Below are positions 23,017-32,051 of a stretch of 36,410 nucleotides of DNA, in pieces (the first letter of the stretch is position 1; each line of letters starts with the position of its first letter). The notes below the pieces were generated by a model, which made no database searches, was not told the origin of the DNA, and saw only the letters and a list, made by a program, of their open reading frames with translations. The DNA is from Planctomycetales bacterium (GTDB lineage Bacteria; Omnitrophota; Gorgyraeia; Gygaellales; Profunditerraquicolaceae). The stretch is from NCBI GenBank assembly GCA_005239725.1, contig SBBM01000003.1, positions 1 to 36,410 of the forward strand, given 5' to 3'. Made by a program: the position numbers and the translations under genes.

Positions 23017-24135
23017 TTAGGTATAAATACGGGGGACGCGGCTACCTAAACCGCAGACAATTTCATAAGAAATGGTTCCCGAAAGCAAGGCCAATTCTTC
23101 GGCAGAGATTTTATTTTTACCCTGGGAGCCGATAAGCGTAACCCTATCGCCTATTCTTACGGGCGTATTACCTACATCCACCATTAGCTGATCCATGCAT
23201 ATCCTGCCACTTATCTCAAAACGTCTGCCTTTAATTAAAACCGGGGCCCTATTGGAGAGGTTTCTGGGATAGCCGTCGCCGTAGCCGATAGGCAAAGTAA
23301 CGACAGTAGTATCCTGCTTAGTAATGTAACTACGGCCGTAACTTACGCCATAACCTTGTGGCAACCTCTTAGAATATATAACTTTTGTTTTTAAACTTAA
23401 TACGGGTCTTAATTTTATGCTTAAATTTTCTCTGGGATAAAGCCCATAAACCATTAATCCCGGCCTGACCATATTGAAGTGGCTCTTTGGGTAGCCGATT
23501 ACGCCCATACTGTTTGCCGCATGCACCAAAGGTATTTTTATCCCCTCCCGGCTTAATTGAGATAGCAATGAATCAAATATCTTTATCTGGAGCATGGTAA
23601 AATCTTTTTTCGTATCCGCGCAGGCAAGGTGCGTAAATATCCCTTCAATATTAATAAAATTAAGTTTATTAATTCTTTTTATCCGGCGCAAGGCATCTTT
23701 ACATAAAAAACCTATCCTGCCCATGCCTGTATCAACCTTAATATGGATATCTATTTTTTTATTTCTTCTTTTAGCCAGATTGTTCAAAGCAACCGCCATA
23801 TCTTCGCTGCAAACCGTAGGGGTGAGGTTATATTTAAGGACTGGCAGGGCATCCTGTTTAAGTATTAAGCCCAGGATGAGGGTGGGGGTTTTTATGCCTG
23901 CCTCCCTTAGTTTTATCCCCTCGTCAATAGAGGCAACTCCTAAGAAATCCGCTCCGCAGGCAACAAGTCTTTTGCTTACGGGGACAAGGCCATGGCCGTA
24001 GGCATCTGCCTTAACGCAAACCATGATTTTTGTGCCGCGGGCAAGCCCTTTTTCAATTTGCCTGAAATTATAGGCCAAATTATTTAAATTAACCTCAGCC
24101 CAGGTCGGCCTGTATCCAATACTATTATTTTGCAT
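23017..24135 (-). CDS. alr: Alanine racemase
   Basis: A PLP enzyme making D-alanine for peptidoglycan. From the ATG at 24135 it is 372 residues, the normal size; a longer frame to 24192 runs deep into tsaB and was rejected. The PLP lysine lies in MVCVKADAYGHG (about 37-48), with TWAEVNLNNLAYN at the N-terminus. DTGMGRIGF and the second catalytic tyrosine region (VSYGRSYIT) are seen, as is ISGRICMDQLMVDVG. It overlaps tsaB by 11 nt and is the last gene of the right-hand minus cluster. With MurI in the window, both D-amino acids of the stem peptide are covered. Confidence 0.96.
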   Translation of the reverse strand: MQNNSIGYRPTWAEVNLNNLAYNFRQIEKGLARGTKIMVCVKADAYGHGLVPVSKRLVACGADFLGVASIDEGIKLREAGIKTPTLILGLILKQDALPVLKYNLTPTVCSEDMAVALNNLAKRRNKKIDIHIKVDTGMGRIGFLCKDALRRIKRINKLNFINIEGIFTHLACADTKKDFTMLQIKIFDSLLSQLSREGIKIPLVHAANSMGVIGYPKSHFNMVRPGLMVYGLYPRENLSIKLRPVLSLKTKVIYSKRLPQGYGVSYGRSYITKQDTTVVTLPIGYGDGYPRNLSNRAPVLIKGRRFEISGRICMDQLMVDVGNTPVRIGDRVTLIGSQGKNKISAEELALLSGTISYEIVCGLGSRVPRIYT

Positions 24136-24829
24136 ATTTTCTAATCTGGCATTCCTTAGGATAAAGGTAAATCGGCCCAATGTCAAAGGCATTATTAATT
24201 TTTCCCTCTTTTATCTTTTCCAAAGCCGATTCGATTATATTATGCCCCCTAGGATACCAACAGTCTTTATCCTCTATTGATGCCCCGGGAATATTGCGTA
24301 ATATTTTTTCTTTGTATAAATCCAGCCCATCGCCGCAGATAAGGATAGCGCTTATTCGTGCGCCGGAAATTTTGGCCTTGATTTTTTTCACCAATTCATC
24401 AATGCTAAGAAGAATGTATGGAGTAATTCTTTTTGCAATTCTAGATTTAACCTTGTATATGGCGCTATAAACAAGGCCTCTTTTGGCATCTATGATAGGG
24501 ACAATTACACCGTCTTTGCTTAAGGCATTATTCGCAATGATATCCAGCGTAGGCACGCCTATAACTGGTTTTTTTACCGACCAGGCCATGCCTTTTACCG
24601 CCGACATACCCAGGCGCAATCCTGTAAAGGAACCGGGGCCTAAGCCGCAGGCAAAATAGTCAATATCCCGCGCGCGCCAATCCAGGTTATCCAGTATTCT
24701 TTTTATGGTAGGCACAAGCAAATCAGAAAGCCTTGTTCCTGCTTCCAGGTTATACTCACAAATTTTTCCGCTATCGTATACTCCAAAACACAAGAATTTT
24801 GTCGAGGTGTCAATTCCCAATATTCTCAC
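24125..24829 (-). CDS. tsaB: tRNA t6A modification protein TsaB
   Basis: A partner of TsaD in making N6-threonylcarbamoyladenosine at position 37 of ANN-reading tRNAs. The 234-residue protein has an ASKHA fold starting ILGIDTSTKFLCFGVYD and the family stretch GLGPGSFTGLRLGMSAVKGMAW (about 65-86). The start is GTG (24827-24829), inside the tsaE 3' end (20-nt overlap). tsaE and tsaB are commonly paired; TsaD and TsaC are not in this window. The DAKRGLVYSAIYK segment (about 120-132) supports the family. Confidence 0.94.
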   Translation of the reverse strand: MRILGIDTSTKFLCFGVYDSGKICEYNLEAGTRLSDLLVPTIKRILDNLDWRARDIDYFACGLGPGSFTGLRLGMSAVKGMAWSVKKPVIGVPTLDIIANNALSKDGVIVPIIDAKRGLVYSAIYKVKSRIAKRITPYILLSIDELVKKIKAKISGARISAILICGDGLDLYKEKILRNIPGASIEDKDCWYPRGHNIIESALEKIKEGKINNAFDIGPIYLYPKECQIRKYAK

Positions 24830-25280
24830 GAATTTTGCCCTCTAATTCTTTATACCGTCTGCCGACCGGCGTAAACCTTATCAATCTCTTTCTATCTGCC
24901 TTAATGGCTAATTCTACCTTTAGATATTCTTTAGGCATAAGGCATCCTAGCTTATCCGCCCACTCGATAACCGTTGCCGCTTCATTGTAAAAATATTCCT
25001 CGTATCCCAAAACCAACAAATCCTGCCAGCCGGCCAAACGGTAAAGGTCAAAATGATAAAGGGGAATTTTAAGATTATGGTACTGGCGCAGCAAGATAAA
25101 TGTGGGGCTGAGCACCTCATCACTTTTAACGCCAAGCCCTGCGGCTATCCCCTTGGTTAAAACGGTTTTGCCTGAACCTAACTTGCCAAAGAGGCAAATA
25201 ATATCTCCTTCTCTCAGATTTTTTGCAATGGCCTTTCCTATCCTAACTGTTTCCTTTACTGATTGCGAAATTATCTCCAT
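24810..25280 (-). CDS. tsaE: tRNA t6A ATPase TsaE
   Basis: Small ATPase (156 residues) that drives the TsaBDE complex in t6A synthesis. The Walker A motif is GKLGSGKTVLTKG (about 32-44), preceded by LREGDIICLFG. SPTFILLRQYHN and the family's YHFDLYRL plus VIEWADK follow. Its ATG lies only 6 bp from the second inverted-repeat element, so the message leader is that element. It overlaps tsaB by 20 nt. The role rests on motifs and neighbour. Confidence 0.94.
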   Translation of the reverse strand: MEIISQSVKETVRIGKAIAKNLREGDIICLFGKLGSGKTVLTKGIAAGLGVKSDEVLSPTFILLRQYHNLKIPLYHFDLYRLAGWQDLLVLGYEEYFYNEAATVIEWADKLGCLMPKEYLKVELAIKADRKRLIRFTPVGRRYKELEGKIRENIGN

Positions 25281-25286
25281 CGAATT

Positions 25287-25435
25287 AGGGGACGTTTCCC
25301 CTCTTTATAATTCCTTACCGCTAAAGATGTTACAAGCACCCGAATCGGTTTTTTGAAAAATAAATTTATAATTCTAGTTTGCCTATTTATAACTTGTTGC
25401 TTTATAATAGGTTGGAATAAAGGGAAACGTCCCCT
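25287..25435. mobile_element. REPIN/MITE-like inverted-repeat element, copy 2
   Basis: A 149-bp non-coding element bounded by AGGGGACGTTTCCC and GGGAAACGTCCCCT, the same ends as copy 1. It occupies the whole gap between tsaE and thiL. Interior blocks ATGTTACAA, AATCGnTTTTT and TTGTTGC align in the same order and orientation as in copy 1, though the sequences have diverged. No transposase is encoded. Confidence 0.82.
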
Positions 25436-25445
25436 ATTGCTATTG

Positions 25446-26342
25446 TTAAAAGTGGCGGAATCCTCTAGCTGGAAGCGCTTTTTCCTTTCCTTTTCTATCT
25501 ATCAGTTTTAAACCACATTTCTTATGCGTAATTTCCCCTACGGGCTTAAAAATATCCATCTTCCTTACTAAAAGTTTTTTTGCCTCAGTTCTAGGCATAG
25601 TAAAAAGCAACTCGAAATCTTCCCCCCTATAAAGGGCATCATCTAAATTACGCGCCTTTTCGCTAAGAGGTAAGAGGTCTTCGTAAATTATTGCGCCGAC
25701 GCTACTCTCATCAAGTATATGCCATAAATCCTGGGCTAACCCGTCGGAGATATCAATCATTGCATTGACTTTAAAATTACCGGTTAAAAAACGGGCCTCC
25801 TTCAGGCGGGGGGTAAATCTAAGGTGCTTGCCAAAAATGGAGCCCCCCAACTCGCCGCTTACAAATATAATGTCGCCGCTCTTAGCGCCGCCCCGTAAAA
25901 CCAAATTCTTTTTTTCGACTAATCCCAGCATGCTGACATCAATCAATACTTTATCCGCCCGGCTCAAATCTCCCCCCACCAGGTTTATCTTATATTTTTT
26001 AGCCAAATCCAGCATGCCCTTAAGTAACCTAGCCACAAATTCGACAGTTGCTCGTTCTGGCAAACCTAATGCCACCACGCAATGGCTAGGCAAGCCTGCG
26101 CAGGCCGCGATATCGCTTATCGATACCGCCAGGGCCTTCCTTCCGATAAAATAAGGATTTTCGCCCCGGCGAAAATCCACTCCCTCAACCAGCATATCGC
26201 AGGTAAAAAGCTGGTATTTGTCCCTGGAATATTTTAGAACCGCGCAGTCATCGCCTGTGCCTTTAATAACCGAAGAATCCAGCTTTATGGCTTTTTTTAT
26301 CCTGTTGATTAAGCCAAATTCGCCTATTTTACTTAACAGCAT
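25446..26342 (-). CDS. thiL: Thiamine-monophosphate kinase
   Basis: Phosphorylates thiamine monophosphate to the active cofactor TPP. The 298-residue protein has the AIR-synthase-like fold with the GTGDDCAVL start (about 29-37), TCDMLVEGVDFRR (about 48-60), KALAVSISDIAACAG, NLVGGDLSRADK and the C-terminal MIDISDGLAQDLWHI (about 190-204). No TPP riboswitch is visible. The start lies 2 nt past the mtnA stop, suggesting one transcript. No other thi gene is in the window. Confidence 0.95.
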   Translation of the reverse strand: MLLSKIGEFGLINRIKKAIKLDSSVIKGTGDDCAVLKYSRDKYQLFTCDMLVEGVDFRRGENPYFIGRKALAVSISDIAACAGLPSHCVVALGLPERATVEFVARLLKGMLDLAKKYKINLVGGDLSRADKVLIDVSMLGLVEKKNLVLRGGAKSGDIIFVSGELGGSIFGKHLRFTPRLKEARFLTGNFKVNAMIDISDGLAQDLWHILDESSVGAIIYEDLLPLSEKARNLDDALYRGEDFELLFTMPRTEAKKLLVRKMDIFKPVGEITHKKCGLKLIDRKGKEKALPARGFRHF

Positions 26343-26344
26343 AA

Positions 26345-27388
26345 TTATCTTTCCAGTATTTTTCTAATATTCTTTATATACGGAGGCCTAATAACGCCTT
26401 TATCGGTGATAATCGCACTGATCAAATTATCGGGCGTCACGTCAAAGGCCGGGCTAAAGACTTTTACTCCTTTCGGCGCAATAGGCTTAGCGAAAAATAA
26501 CTCCGTGGATTCTTCTTTTTTACGCTCTTCAATGGGAATCTCTTTGCCGCTGTGAATGCGCAAATCAAATGTCGAAGCCGGCGCTGCGATATAAAACGGA
26601 ATCTTGTGGAACCTGGCTAAAACCGCCAAATTATAAGTCCCGATTTTATTGGCGGTGTCTCCGTTTGCGGCAATGCGGTCTGCCCCCGCAATAACTTTGT
26701 CGATTTTACCTTGTCGCATCAATGTTGCCGCCATATTGTCGCAGATAAGCGTAACGTCTATGCCCTTTCTATTTAATTCCCAGCAAGTCAAGCGCGCGCC
26801 CTGAAGGAGAGGCCTTGTCTCACAGGAATAGACCTTTATTTTTTTTCCTTTTTCGCAGGCGCTGTAAAGTACGCCCAATGCCGTGCCGTAATCAACCGTT
26901 GCCAGGATACCGGCATTACAAATTGTCAGGATGGTATCCCCGCTATGTATGAACTTCTGGCCGTAAGAACCTATCCTGCGGCAGGAAGCTCTGTCTTCTT
27001 CAATAATCTCCCTGGCTTCCGAAAGAAGAATCTTCTTTACCAAAGATACGGGTTTCTCTTTATTGCTTTCCGCGGCCTTGCGCATCCTCTCCAGGCCGTA
27101 AAAAAGGTTTTTTGCCGTCGGCCGCGATGAACCGATATAAGAAATTACTTTATTCAACTCCTTTTTAAAAACAGAAAAATCTTTTGCAGTCGAATCTTTT
27201 ATCCCCAGGTATACTCCTAACCCGGCGGCCGCCCCCAAAGCAGGCGCGCCCCTTACCTTTAGTTCCTTTATCGCCTTGCAGAGTGTTTTTAAATCTTTTA
27301 TATCAATATATCCAAAAACGCCCGGTAATTTTGTCTGGTCGATAATCTTTATTGCGCCGTTGCGCCATTCTATACTTTTTATATTCAC
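26345..27388 (-). CDS. mtnA: S-methyl-5-thioribose-1-phosphate isomerase (MtnA-like)
   Basis: Isomerises 5-methylthioribose-1-phosphate to the ribulose form in methionine salvage. The 347-residue protein belongs to the aIF2B/MtnA superfamily and shows RGAPALGAAAGLGVYLG (about 46-62), the catalytic-Cys segment ILTICNAGILATVDYGTALG (about 154-173), CETRPLLQGARLT and GADRIAANGDTANKIGTY (about 235-252). These favour MtnA over the translation-factor or ribose-1,5-bisphosphate isomerase branches. No other salvage gene is nearby; it stands between tatD and thiL with 2-4 nt gaps. A use in 5-deoxyribose or MTA disposal via other shunts is possible. Confidence 0.9.
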   Translation of the reverse strand: MNIKSIEWRNGAIKIIDQTKLPGVFGYIDIKDLKTLCKAIKELKVRGAPALGAAAGLGVYLGIKDSTAKDFSVFKKELNKVISYIGSSRPTAKNLFYGLERMRKAAESNKEKPVSLVKKILLSEAREIIEEDRASCRRIGSYGQKFIHSGDTILTICNAGILATVDYGTALGVLYSACEKGKKIKVYSCETRPLLQGARLTCWELNRKGIDVTLICDNMAATLMRQGKIDKVIAGADRIAANGDTANKIGTYNLAVLARFHKIPFYIAAPASTFDLRIHSGKEIPIEERKKEESTELFFAKPIAPKGVKVFSPAFDVTPDNLISAIITDKGVIRPPYIKNIRKILER

Positions 27389-27392
27389 AGCC

Positions 27393-28154
27393 TTATTTCA
27401 GGTTAAAAAAGCTTTTCGCGTTATCCGTCGTGACCCGGGAAACCTCTGCGGCGCTAACCCCTTTAATTTTTGCGATTTCTTGAGCAAGCAGAGTCACCTG
27501 CATCGGCTCGTTTCTTTTTCCCCGCAAACCCTCCGGCGAAAGATATGGGGCATCAGTCTCTAGCATCATTCTGCCTAAAGGAGTAAGATTAACAACGTCG
27601 CGCAATTTTTCTGCTTTTTTATAGGTAACATTGCAGGTAAAAGAAATATAAAAACCTAAATCCAGGCAATTTTTTAAAAACTTTTCATCACCCGAAAAAC
27701 AATGCACCACTGCGCCAAAAGGCAAATTCTCCCGGAGTATTTCCAGGGTATTGGCTTCCGCCTGCCGGCTATGGATTACTAAAGGCAAACCTTTATCTTT
27801 AGCTAACTTCAACAGGGACGAAAATAGCGCCCTTTGATTCTCTGCCCTGGAAAGATTGCGGTAATAATCCAGGCCGGTTTCTCCTATGGCTACAACCTTT
27901 TTTTCTCCGGCTAATTCCTTTATTTCAGAAAGCGCCTTTTGGTCCGCCGAATCGGCTTCGTGGGGATGAATCCCAACCACCGCATATACGCCGGGGTATT
28001 TCTGCGCAAGCCTAACCGACCTCTTTGACCCCCCTACGCTCGAGCCGACATTAACAATATATTCTACGCCTGCCCCCCTGGCCCTATTTATAACTTCATC
28101 CCTATCGGCATCAAATTCGGGAAAATCCAGATGACAGTGAGTATCTACCAGCAT
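27393..28154 (-). CDS. tatD: TatD-family metal-dependent hydrolase
   Basis: A TIM-barrel metalloenzyme of the TatD family, thought to act as a 3'-5' nuclease on DNA or RNA and on D-aminoacyl-tRNA in some organisms. The 253-residue protein has the metal-binding VDTHCHLDF (3-11), VVGIHPHEA (about 60-68), AIGETGLDYYRN (about 91-102), VIHSRQAE, VVHCFSG and LETDAPYLSP (about 200-209). It follows metG with a 1-nt gap, the classical metG-tatD order. Confidence 0.94.
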   Translation of the reverse strand: MLVDTHCHLDFPEFDADRDEVINRARGAGVEYIVNVGSSVGGSKRSVRLAQKYPGVYAVVGIHPHEADSADQKALSEIKELAGEKKVVAIGETGLDYYRNLSRAENQRALFSSLLKLAKDKGLPLVIHSRQAEANTLEILRENLPFGAVVHCFSGDEKFLKNCLDLGFYISFTCNVTYKKAEKLRDVVNLTPLGRMMLETDAPYLSPEGLRGKRNEPMQVTLLAQEIAKIKGVSAAEVSRVTTDNAKSFFNLK

Positions 28155-28155
28155 C

Positions 28156-29667
28156 TTATTTGCCGGGCTTCCCAGTATCTATGCCGGCAGGCAGGCGGGG
28201 AAATAAAGGAGTCCCTTTTTTAATCGAATCGTTTCCTATCTGCTCAAGTATGCATTCGGAGGTCCTGGGCATAAAAGGATAAAGCTGTCTGGCTACCTCC
28301 CGGTTAACATCTACCAATAAGCGGATAAAACTTTTCAGCTCTTCGGTCCTATTTTCTTTAGCTAGGCTCCAGGGCTTTGTTTCTTCGACATATTTATTAG
28401 CCATATTAATCAAAACCCAGGTATTTTCCAAGGCTAAGGCAAAATTGGGGATATCCATAGCGGAGCGCATTTCTTCGGGCAGGGCTTTTATCTTTAGCGA
28501 TATGGCATTCCCCTGTGCGTCCAATTTACCTTGCGCGGGAACAATCCCATGATAATACTTCTCAATCATCGTGAGCGTGCGGTAAACAAGGTTCCCCAAA
28601 TCATTTGCCAGGTCGCTGTTAAACCTTTTGACTATCGCTTCTTCTGAAAAATTCCCGTCCAGGCCGAAAGGCACGTCGCGCAAAAGGAAATAACGGTAAA
28701 CCTCCACGCCGAATTTTTGCGCCACTTCAACCGGAGAAACTACATTTCCCAACGACTTGGACATCTTTTCCTGGTCTATCATCCACCAACCGTGCGCCAG
28801 TATTGTCTTAGGGGGCTCGATGCCAAGCGCGCGCAGTATTATCGGCCAATACACGGCGTGCTGGCGGAGGATATCCTTGCCTATCAAATGCAAATCCGCC
28901 GGCCACCAGCGGGAATTATACCTTCCCTCTTTATCGAATTCTCCCACCGCGCTGATATAATTTATCAGGGCATCGAACCATACGTAAGTAATATGGTCGG
29001 GGCTAAATGGCAAAAGAATACCCCAGCTCAAGCGCCCTTTCGGCCGGGAAATGCAAAGGTCGCTTAATTTATTTAATTTTAAGAAACTTAAAACTTCGTT
29101 ACGCCTTATCTCCGGGAGGATAAACTTAGGGTTACCTTCGATATGCTTAACCAGCCACTCCTGATAACCCGATAATTTAAAAAAATAGTTCGTTTCGCTT
29201 ATTTTCTCTATCGGTCTTTTACAGTCCGGGCATAGCTGTTTGGAAACTTGAGTCTCTGGCCAGAACGTCTCGCAGGGCGTGCAGTACCAGCCTTCATATT
29301 TATCCTGGTAAATATCTCTCCTCTTATAAAGTATCTCCAATATTCTCTGGACGGTTTTAATGTGCCGCTCTTCGGTGGTGCGGATAAAATCATCATAAGA
29401 GATACCCAGGTCCTCCCAGAGTTTCTTAAATTTTATAACCATATTATCCGCGAACGCCGCAGGCGTCAGGCCGGCTGAGTCGGCAGCCTTCTGGATTTTC
29501 TGGCCGTGCTCGTCGGTGCCGGTCAAAAACCAGACATTCTCCCCTCCCAAATTACGGCGCATATAACGCGCCAGGGTATCTGCGACAATATTGGTATAAG
29601 AATGCCCGATATGCGGAGAGGCATTTACGTAGTATAAAGGCGTGGTTATGTAGAATTTATCAGCCAT
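28156..29667 (-). CDS. metG: Methionyl-tRNA synthetase
   Basis: Charges tRNA-Met with methionine. The 503-residue class I enzyme has the HIGH-type motif PHIGHSY (about 18-24), the KMSKS loop EKMSKSLGN (about 302-310) and a zinc knuckle (CTPCETFW ... CPDC, about 127-147). It lacks the C-terminal dimerisation/tRNA-binding domain seen in E. coli, as in many short bacterial forms. It is followed by tatD (1 nt). The 33-nt gap to ricT upstream is one of the few non-overlaps of this cluster. Start ATG at 29667 gives ADKFYITTPLYYVNASP. Confidence 0.97.
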   Translation of the reverse strand: MADKFYITTPLYYVNASPHIGHSYTNIVADTLARYMRRNLGGENVWFLTGTDEHGQKIQKAADSAGLTPAAFADNMVIKFKKLWEDLGISYDDFIRTTEERHIKTVQRILEILYKRRDIYQDKYEGWYCTPCETFWPETQVSKQLCPDCKRPIEKISETNYFFKLSGYQEWLVKHIEGNPKFILPEIRRNEVLSFLKLNKLSDLCISRPKGRLSWGILLPFSPDHITYVWFDALINYISAVGEFDKEGRYNSRWWPADLHLIGKDILRQHAVYWPIILRALGIEPPKTILAHGWWMIDQEKMSKSLGNVVSPVEVAQKFGVEVYRYFLLRDVPFGLDGNFSEEAIVKRFNSDLANDLGNLVYRTLTMIEKYYHGIVPAQGKLDAQGNAISLKIKALPEEMRSAMDIPNFALALENTWVLINMANKYVEETKPWSLAKENRTEELKSFIRLLVDVNREVARQLYPFMPRTSECILEQIGNDSIKKGTPLFPRLPAGIDTGKPGK

Positions 29668-29700
29668 AGTAAAATTACAATGCGGGTTTGGAATTTAATA

Positions 29701-30480
29701 TTATTTATAATTTACTTCGACAAATTTTCCGTCTTCCAACTCTACCGTTGCCGTGCGTTTAAATACGTTTACGCCTATAACCTTTCCTTTTCCTTCCGGG
29801 ATATGTATCTTTTCTCCCTCGCGCGGAAGGCCCCTGGCGAGTATCTTATAAGTCTCGTATTCGTAATTAAGGCAACACATGAGCCTGCCGCATATGCCCG
29901 ATATTTTCGGAGGATTTAAAGATAGTCCTTCTTCTTTTGCCATCTTTATTGTCACCGGCTCAAAGTCCTTCAGGAACTTAGCGCAGCACAATTCCCTTCC
30001 GCAGGGGCCGAACCCGCCGAAAAACCTTGTTTCATCGCGCACCCCGATCTGGCGCAATTCAATACGCGCCTTAAAAATCTTGGCCAGGTCCTTTACCAAA
30101 TTACGGAAGTCCACCCTGCCGCCGGAGGTAAAATAAAATATTATTTTACTGCGGTCAAACGAATACTCCGCCTCTACCAGCTTCATATCCAGCTTATGCT
30201 CTCCTATTTTCTTCAGGCAGGAATTAAACGCCTCTCTGGACTTAACCCTATTTTCCTCAATTTGTTTCCGGTCGCCTTCGGATGCAATGCGTATAACCTT
30301 TTTAGGAGGCTGCTTTGACTTGGGGTCCTCCTCGGCCTTTAAGGAAACGACCTGTCCGTAATCCAGGCCCCGGTCATGCTCGACAATAACATAATCCCCC
30401 TCTTTTACATCAAGCCCGCTGGCATTATAAAAATAACTCTGCCCGGAATCCCTTAACCTTACCGAAATAGGTTTATCCAT
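29701..30480 (-). CDS. ricT: PSP1-domain protein RicT (YaaT)
   Basis: A 259-residue protein of the PSP1/YaaT family. In Bacillus, RicT with RicA and RicF binds iron-sulfur clusters and helps RNase Y process mRNAs; elsewhere the role is less clear. The cysteine clusters are GPCGRELCC (about 157-165) and GICGRLMCCLNYEYE (about 195-209), with the family stretch YVIVEHDRGLDYGQVV near the N-terminus. It lies directly after holB, as in Firmicutes, a conserved order that supports the call. RicA and RicF relatives are not seen, so the complex here may differ. Confidence 0.93.
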   Translation of the reverse strand: MDKPISVRLRDSGQSYFYNASGLDVKEGDYVIVEHDRGLDYGQVVSLKAEEDPKSKQPPKKVIRIASEGDRKQIEENRVKSREAFNSCLKKIGEHKLDMKLVEAEYSFDRSKIIFYFTSGGRVDFRNLVKDLAKIFKARIELRQIGVRDETRFFGGFGPCGRELCCAKFLKDFEPVTIKMAKEEGLSLNPPKISGICGRLMCCLNYEYETYKILARGLPREGEKIHIPEGKGKVIGVNVFKRTATVELEDGKFVEVNYK

Positions 30481-30486
30481 AATATT

Positions 30487-31446
30487 TTAGCCTTTCAGAG
30501 AAATTTTCAGGTTAGAGAATAAGAGTTTTGCGTTTACATTCTGTTCCAAATACAATAACGAATCCGAAAGCAGGTTAAATATTTCGTTTAATTCGGAAAA
30601 CGAATAGCGGTTCATGGCTCTTAACAAATCATTTTTGCGGTCGAGGTTAATAAGGGCGCAATAAGGCATGCCTATCTTGACCATGTAAATATCCCTGAAC
30701 CAGCCTGCCAATATATTCAGCCCCAGACGTAAGCCTTCCCTCTCCCGCAATATAGACGCACTTAAATTGGTCTTTCTTGAAAAAATAAACTCATCGATTA
30801 TTCTATTTTTTTCCTCAAATACGCCTGCCTCTTTTATTTTAATGGCGCGGCCGAGCCTCCCTTCGGAAAAAAAGGCGAGAAAATGCGCCGCCTCATTACT
30901 TAAACCATAATTACTTTTCAGAGACTCCTCGGTTTCCCTGCGCCCGAGAGGATAAAACCTGATAATCTTACAACGGGAAATTACGGTCTTAAAAAGCAAT
31001 GACGGTTTTTCGCTAACAAGGATGATCAGGCTGTCTTCCGGAGGTTCCTCGAGTGTTTTTAACAAGGCATGGGACGCCTCCTTAGTCAGGCGGTGCGCAT
31101 TATCAATAATAAAAACTTTTTTCCTGGCCTCGTAAGGCCTCAGAGCGATATCATTCTGTAGCTGGCGGATGGATTCTATTTTTATATCTTCGCCTCCTTG
31201 GCTGCCTAGGAAGAATATATCCGGATGCGCGCCTTTCTCGATTTTAATGCAGGAAGGGCAGGTATCGCAGGAATCGCCTTTATTTTTCAGGCAATTGACG
31301 GCCCTGGCAAGTGTTACGGCTGCAATGCGCTTCCCTATACCTTCGGGCCCGGCAAAAAGATAAGAACCTGTTAATTGCCCGCTCTCAATATATCTCTGCA
31401 ACAATTGAATAGGCCTGTCTTGGCCTTTTATATCTTTAAATGACAT
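30487..31446 (-). CDS. holB: DNA polymerase III delta-prime subunit
   Basis: Clamp-loader subunit of replication. The 319-residue AAA+ protein has the P-loop-like GPEGIGKRIAA (about 34-44), a zinc module (CLKNKGDSCDTCPSC, about 52-66), VFIIDNAHRLTKEASHALLKTLEEPPE (about 107-133; only the first 20 residues are diagnostic) and the SRC sensor motif in VISRCKIIRF. The start overlaps the tmk stop by 19 nt. The tmk-holB-ricT order is conserved in Gram-positive bacteria. Confidence 0.92.
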   Translation of the reverse strand: MSFKDIKGQDRPIQLLQRYIESGQLTGSYLFAGPEGIGKRIAAVTLARAVNCLKNKGDSCDTCPSCIKIEKGAHPDIFFLGSQGGEDIKIESIRQLQNDIALRPYEARKKVFIIDNAHRLTKEASHALLKTLEEPPEDSLIILVSEKPSLLFKTVISRCKIIRFYPLGRRETEESLKSNYGLSNEAAHFLAFFSEGRLGRAIKIKEAGVFEEKNRIIDEFIFSRKTNLSASILREREGLRLGLNILAGWFRDIYMVKIGMPYCALINLDRKNDLLRAMNRYSFSELNEIFNLLSDSLLYLEQNVNAKLLFSNLKISLKG

Positions 31447-32051
31447 TGTTCTAAGATTGATTTTCGTATTTTACCCTGAGTTACCGCTTTATCCCTATTC
31501 ACTTTTATAATCTTTACTCTTTTTGGCTCTAAAGCCGCAATTTTAAGATAACCCTGCCTTACGCGCTGGTGATAGGCAAAATTTCTTCTCTCTATGCGGT
31601 CTTTTACGCGGCTGCGTCCGTTTAGGCCTTTAGTAACCGGCAAATCTAAAAATATGGTCATATTTGGTTCTATCCCGCCACTAACAAAAGTGCCGATATA
31701 TTTAATAAGATTGATGTCCATCCCCAAGCCATAACCCTGATAGGCAATGGTTGAATCCAAAAATCTGTCGCAGATGACAATTTTATTTTGCTGTAATGCC
31801 GGTCTGATTGCCTCGCTAACTACCTGGGCGCGGCTGGCCATATAAAGCAACAATTCAGAAACCGCAGTCATGCCTTCATTCTTATAATCTAAAAGAATCT
31901 TCCTTATCTTCTCGCTTATTTTAGTCCCGCCTGGCTCGCGCAGGTAAACCGTATCATAGCCTTTAGCCTTAAGAAAACGGTAAAGCATGCGGGACTGCGT
32001 ACTCTTCCCGCACCCTTCCGACCCCTCAAAGGTAATAAACATGCCTTTCAT
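31428..32051 (-). CDS. tmk: Thymidylate kinase
   Basis: Phosphorylates dTMP to dTDP for DNA synthesis. The 207-residue P-loop kinase has FEGSEGCGKSTQ (about 8-19), the DR(Y/F) motif CDRFLDSTIAYQGYG (about 96-110), the YLREPGGT loop (about 35-42) and a LID segment (RSRVKDRIERR). It overlaps cysS upstream by 4 nt and holB downstream by 19 nt. The length and motifs are ordinary. Confidence 0.95.
   Translation of the reverse strand: MKGMFITFEGSEGCGKSTQSRMLYRFLKAKGYDTVYLREPGGTKISEKIRKILLDYKNEGMTAVSELLLYMASRAQVVSEAIRPALQQNKIVICDRFLDSTIAYQGYGLGMDINLIKYIGTFVSGGIEPNMTIFLDLPVTKGLNGRSRVKDRIERRNFAYHQRVRQGYLKIAALEPKRVKIIKVNRDKAVTQGKIRKSILEQCHLKI

Noticed and set aside
22985-23030. Terminator between the convergent lptG and alr genes
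   Set aside because: No convincing GC-rich stem followed by a T-tract on either strand.
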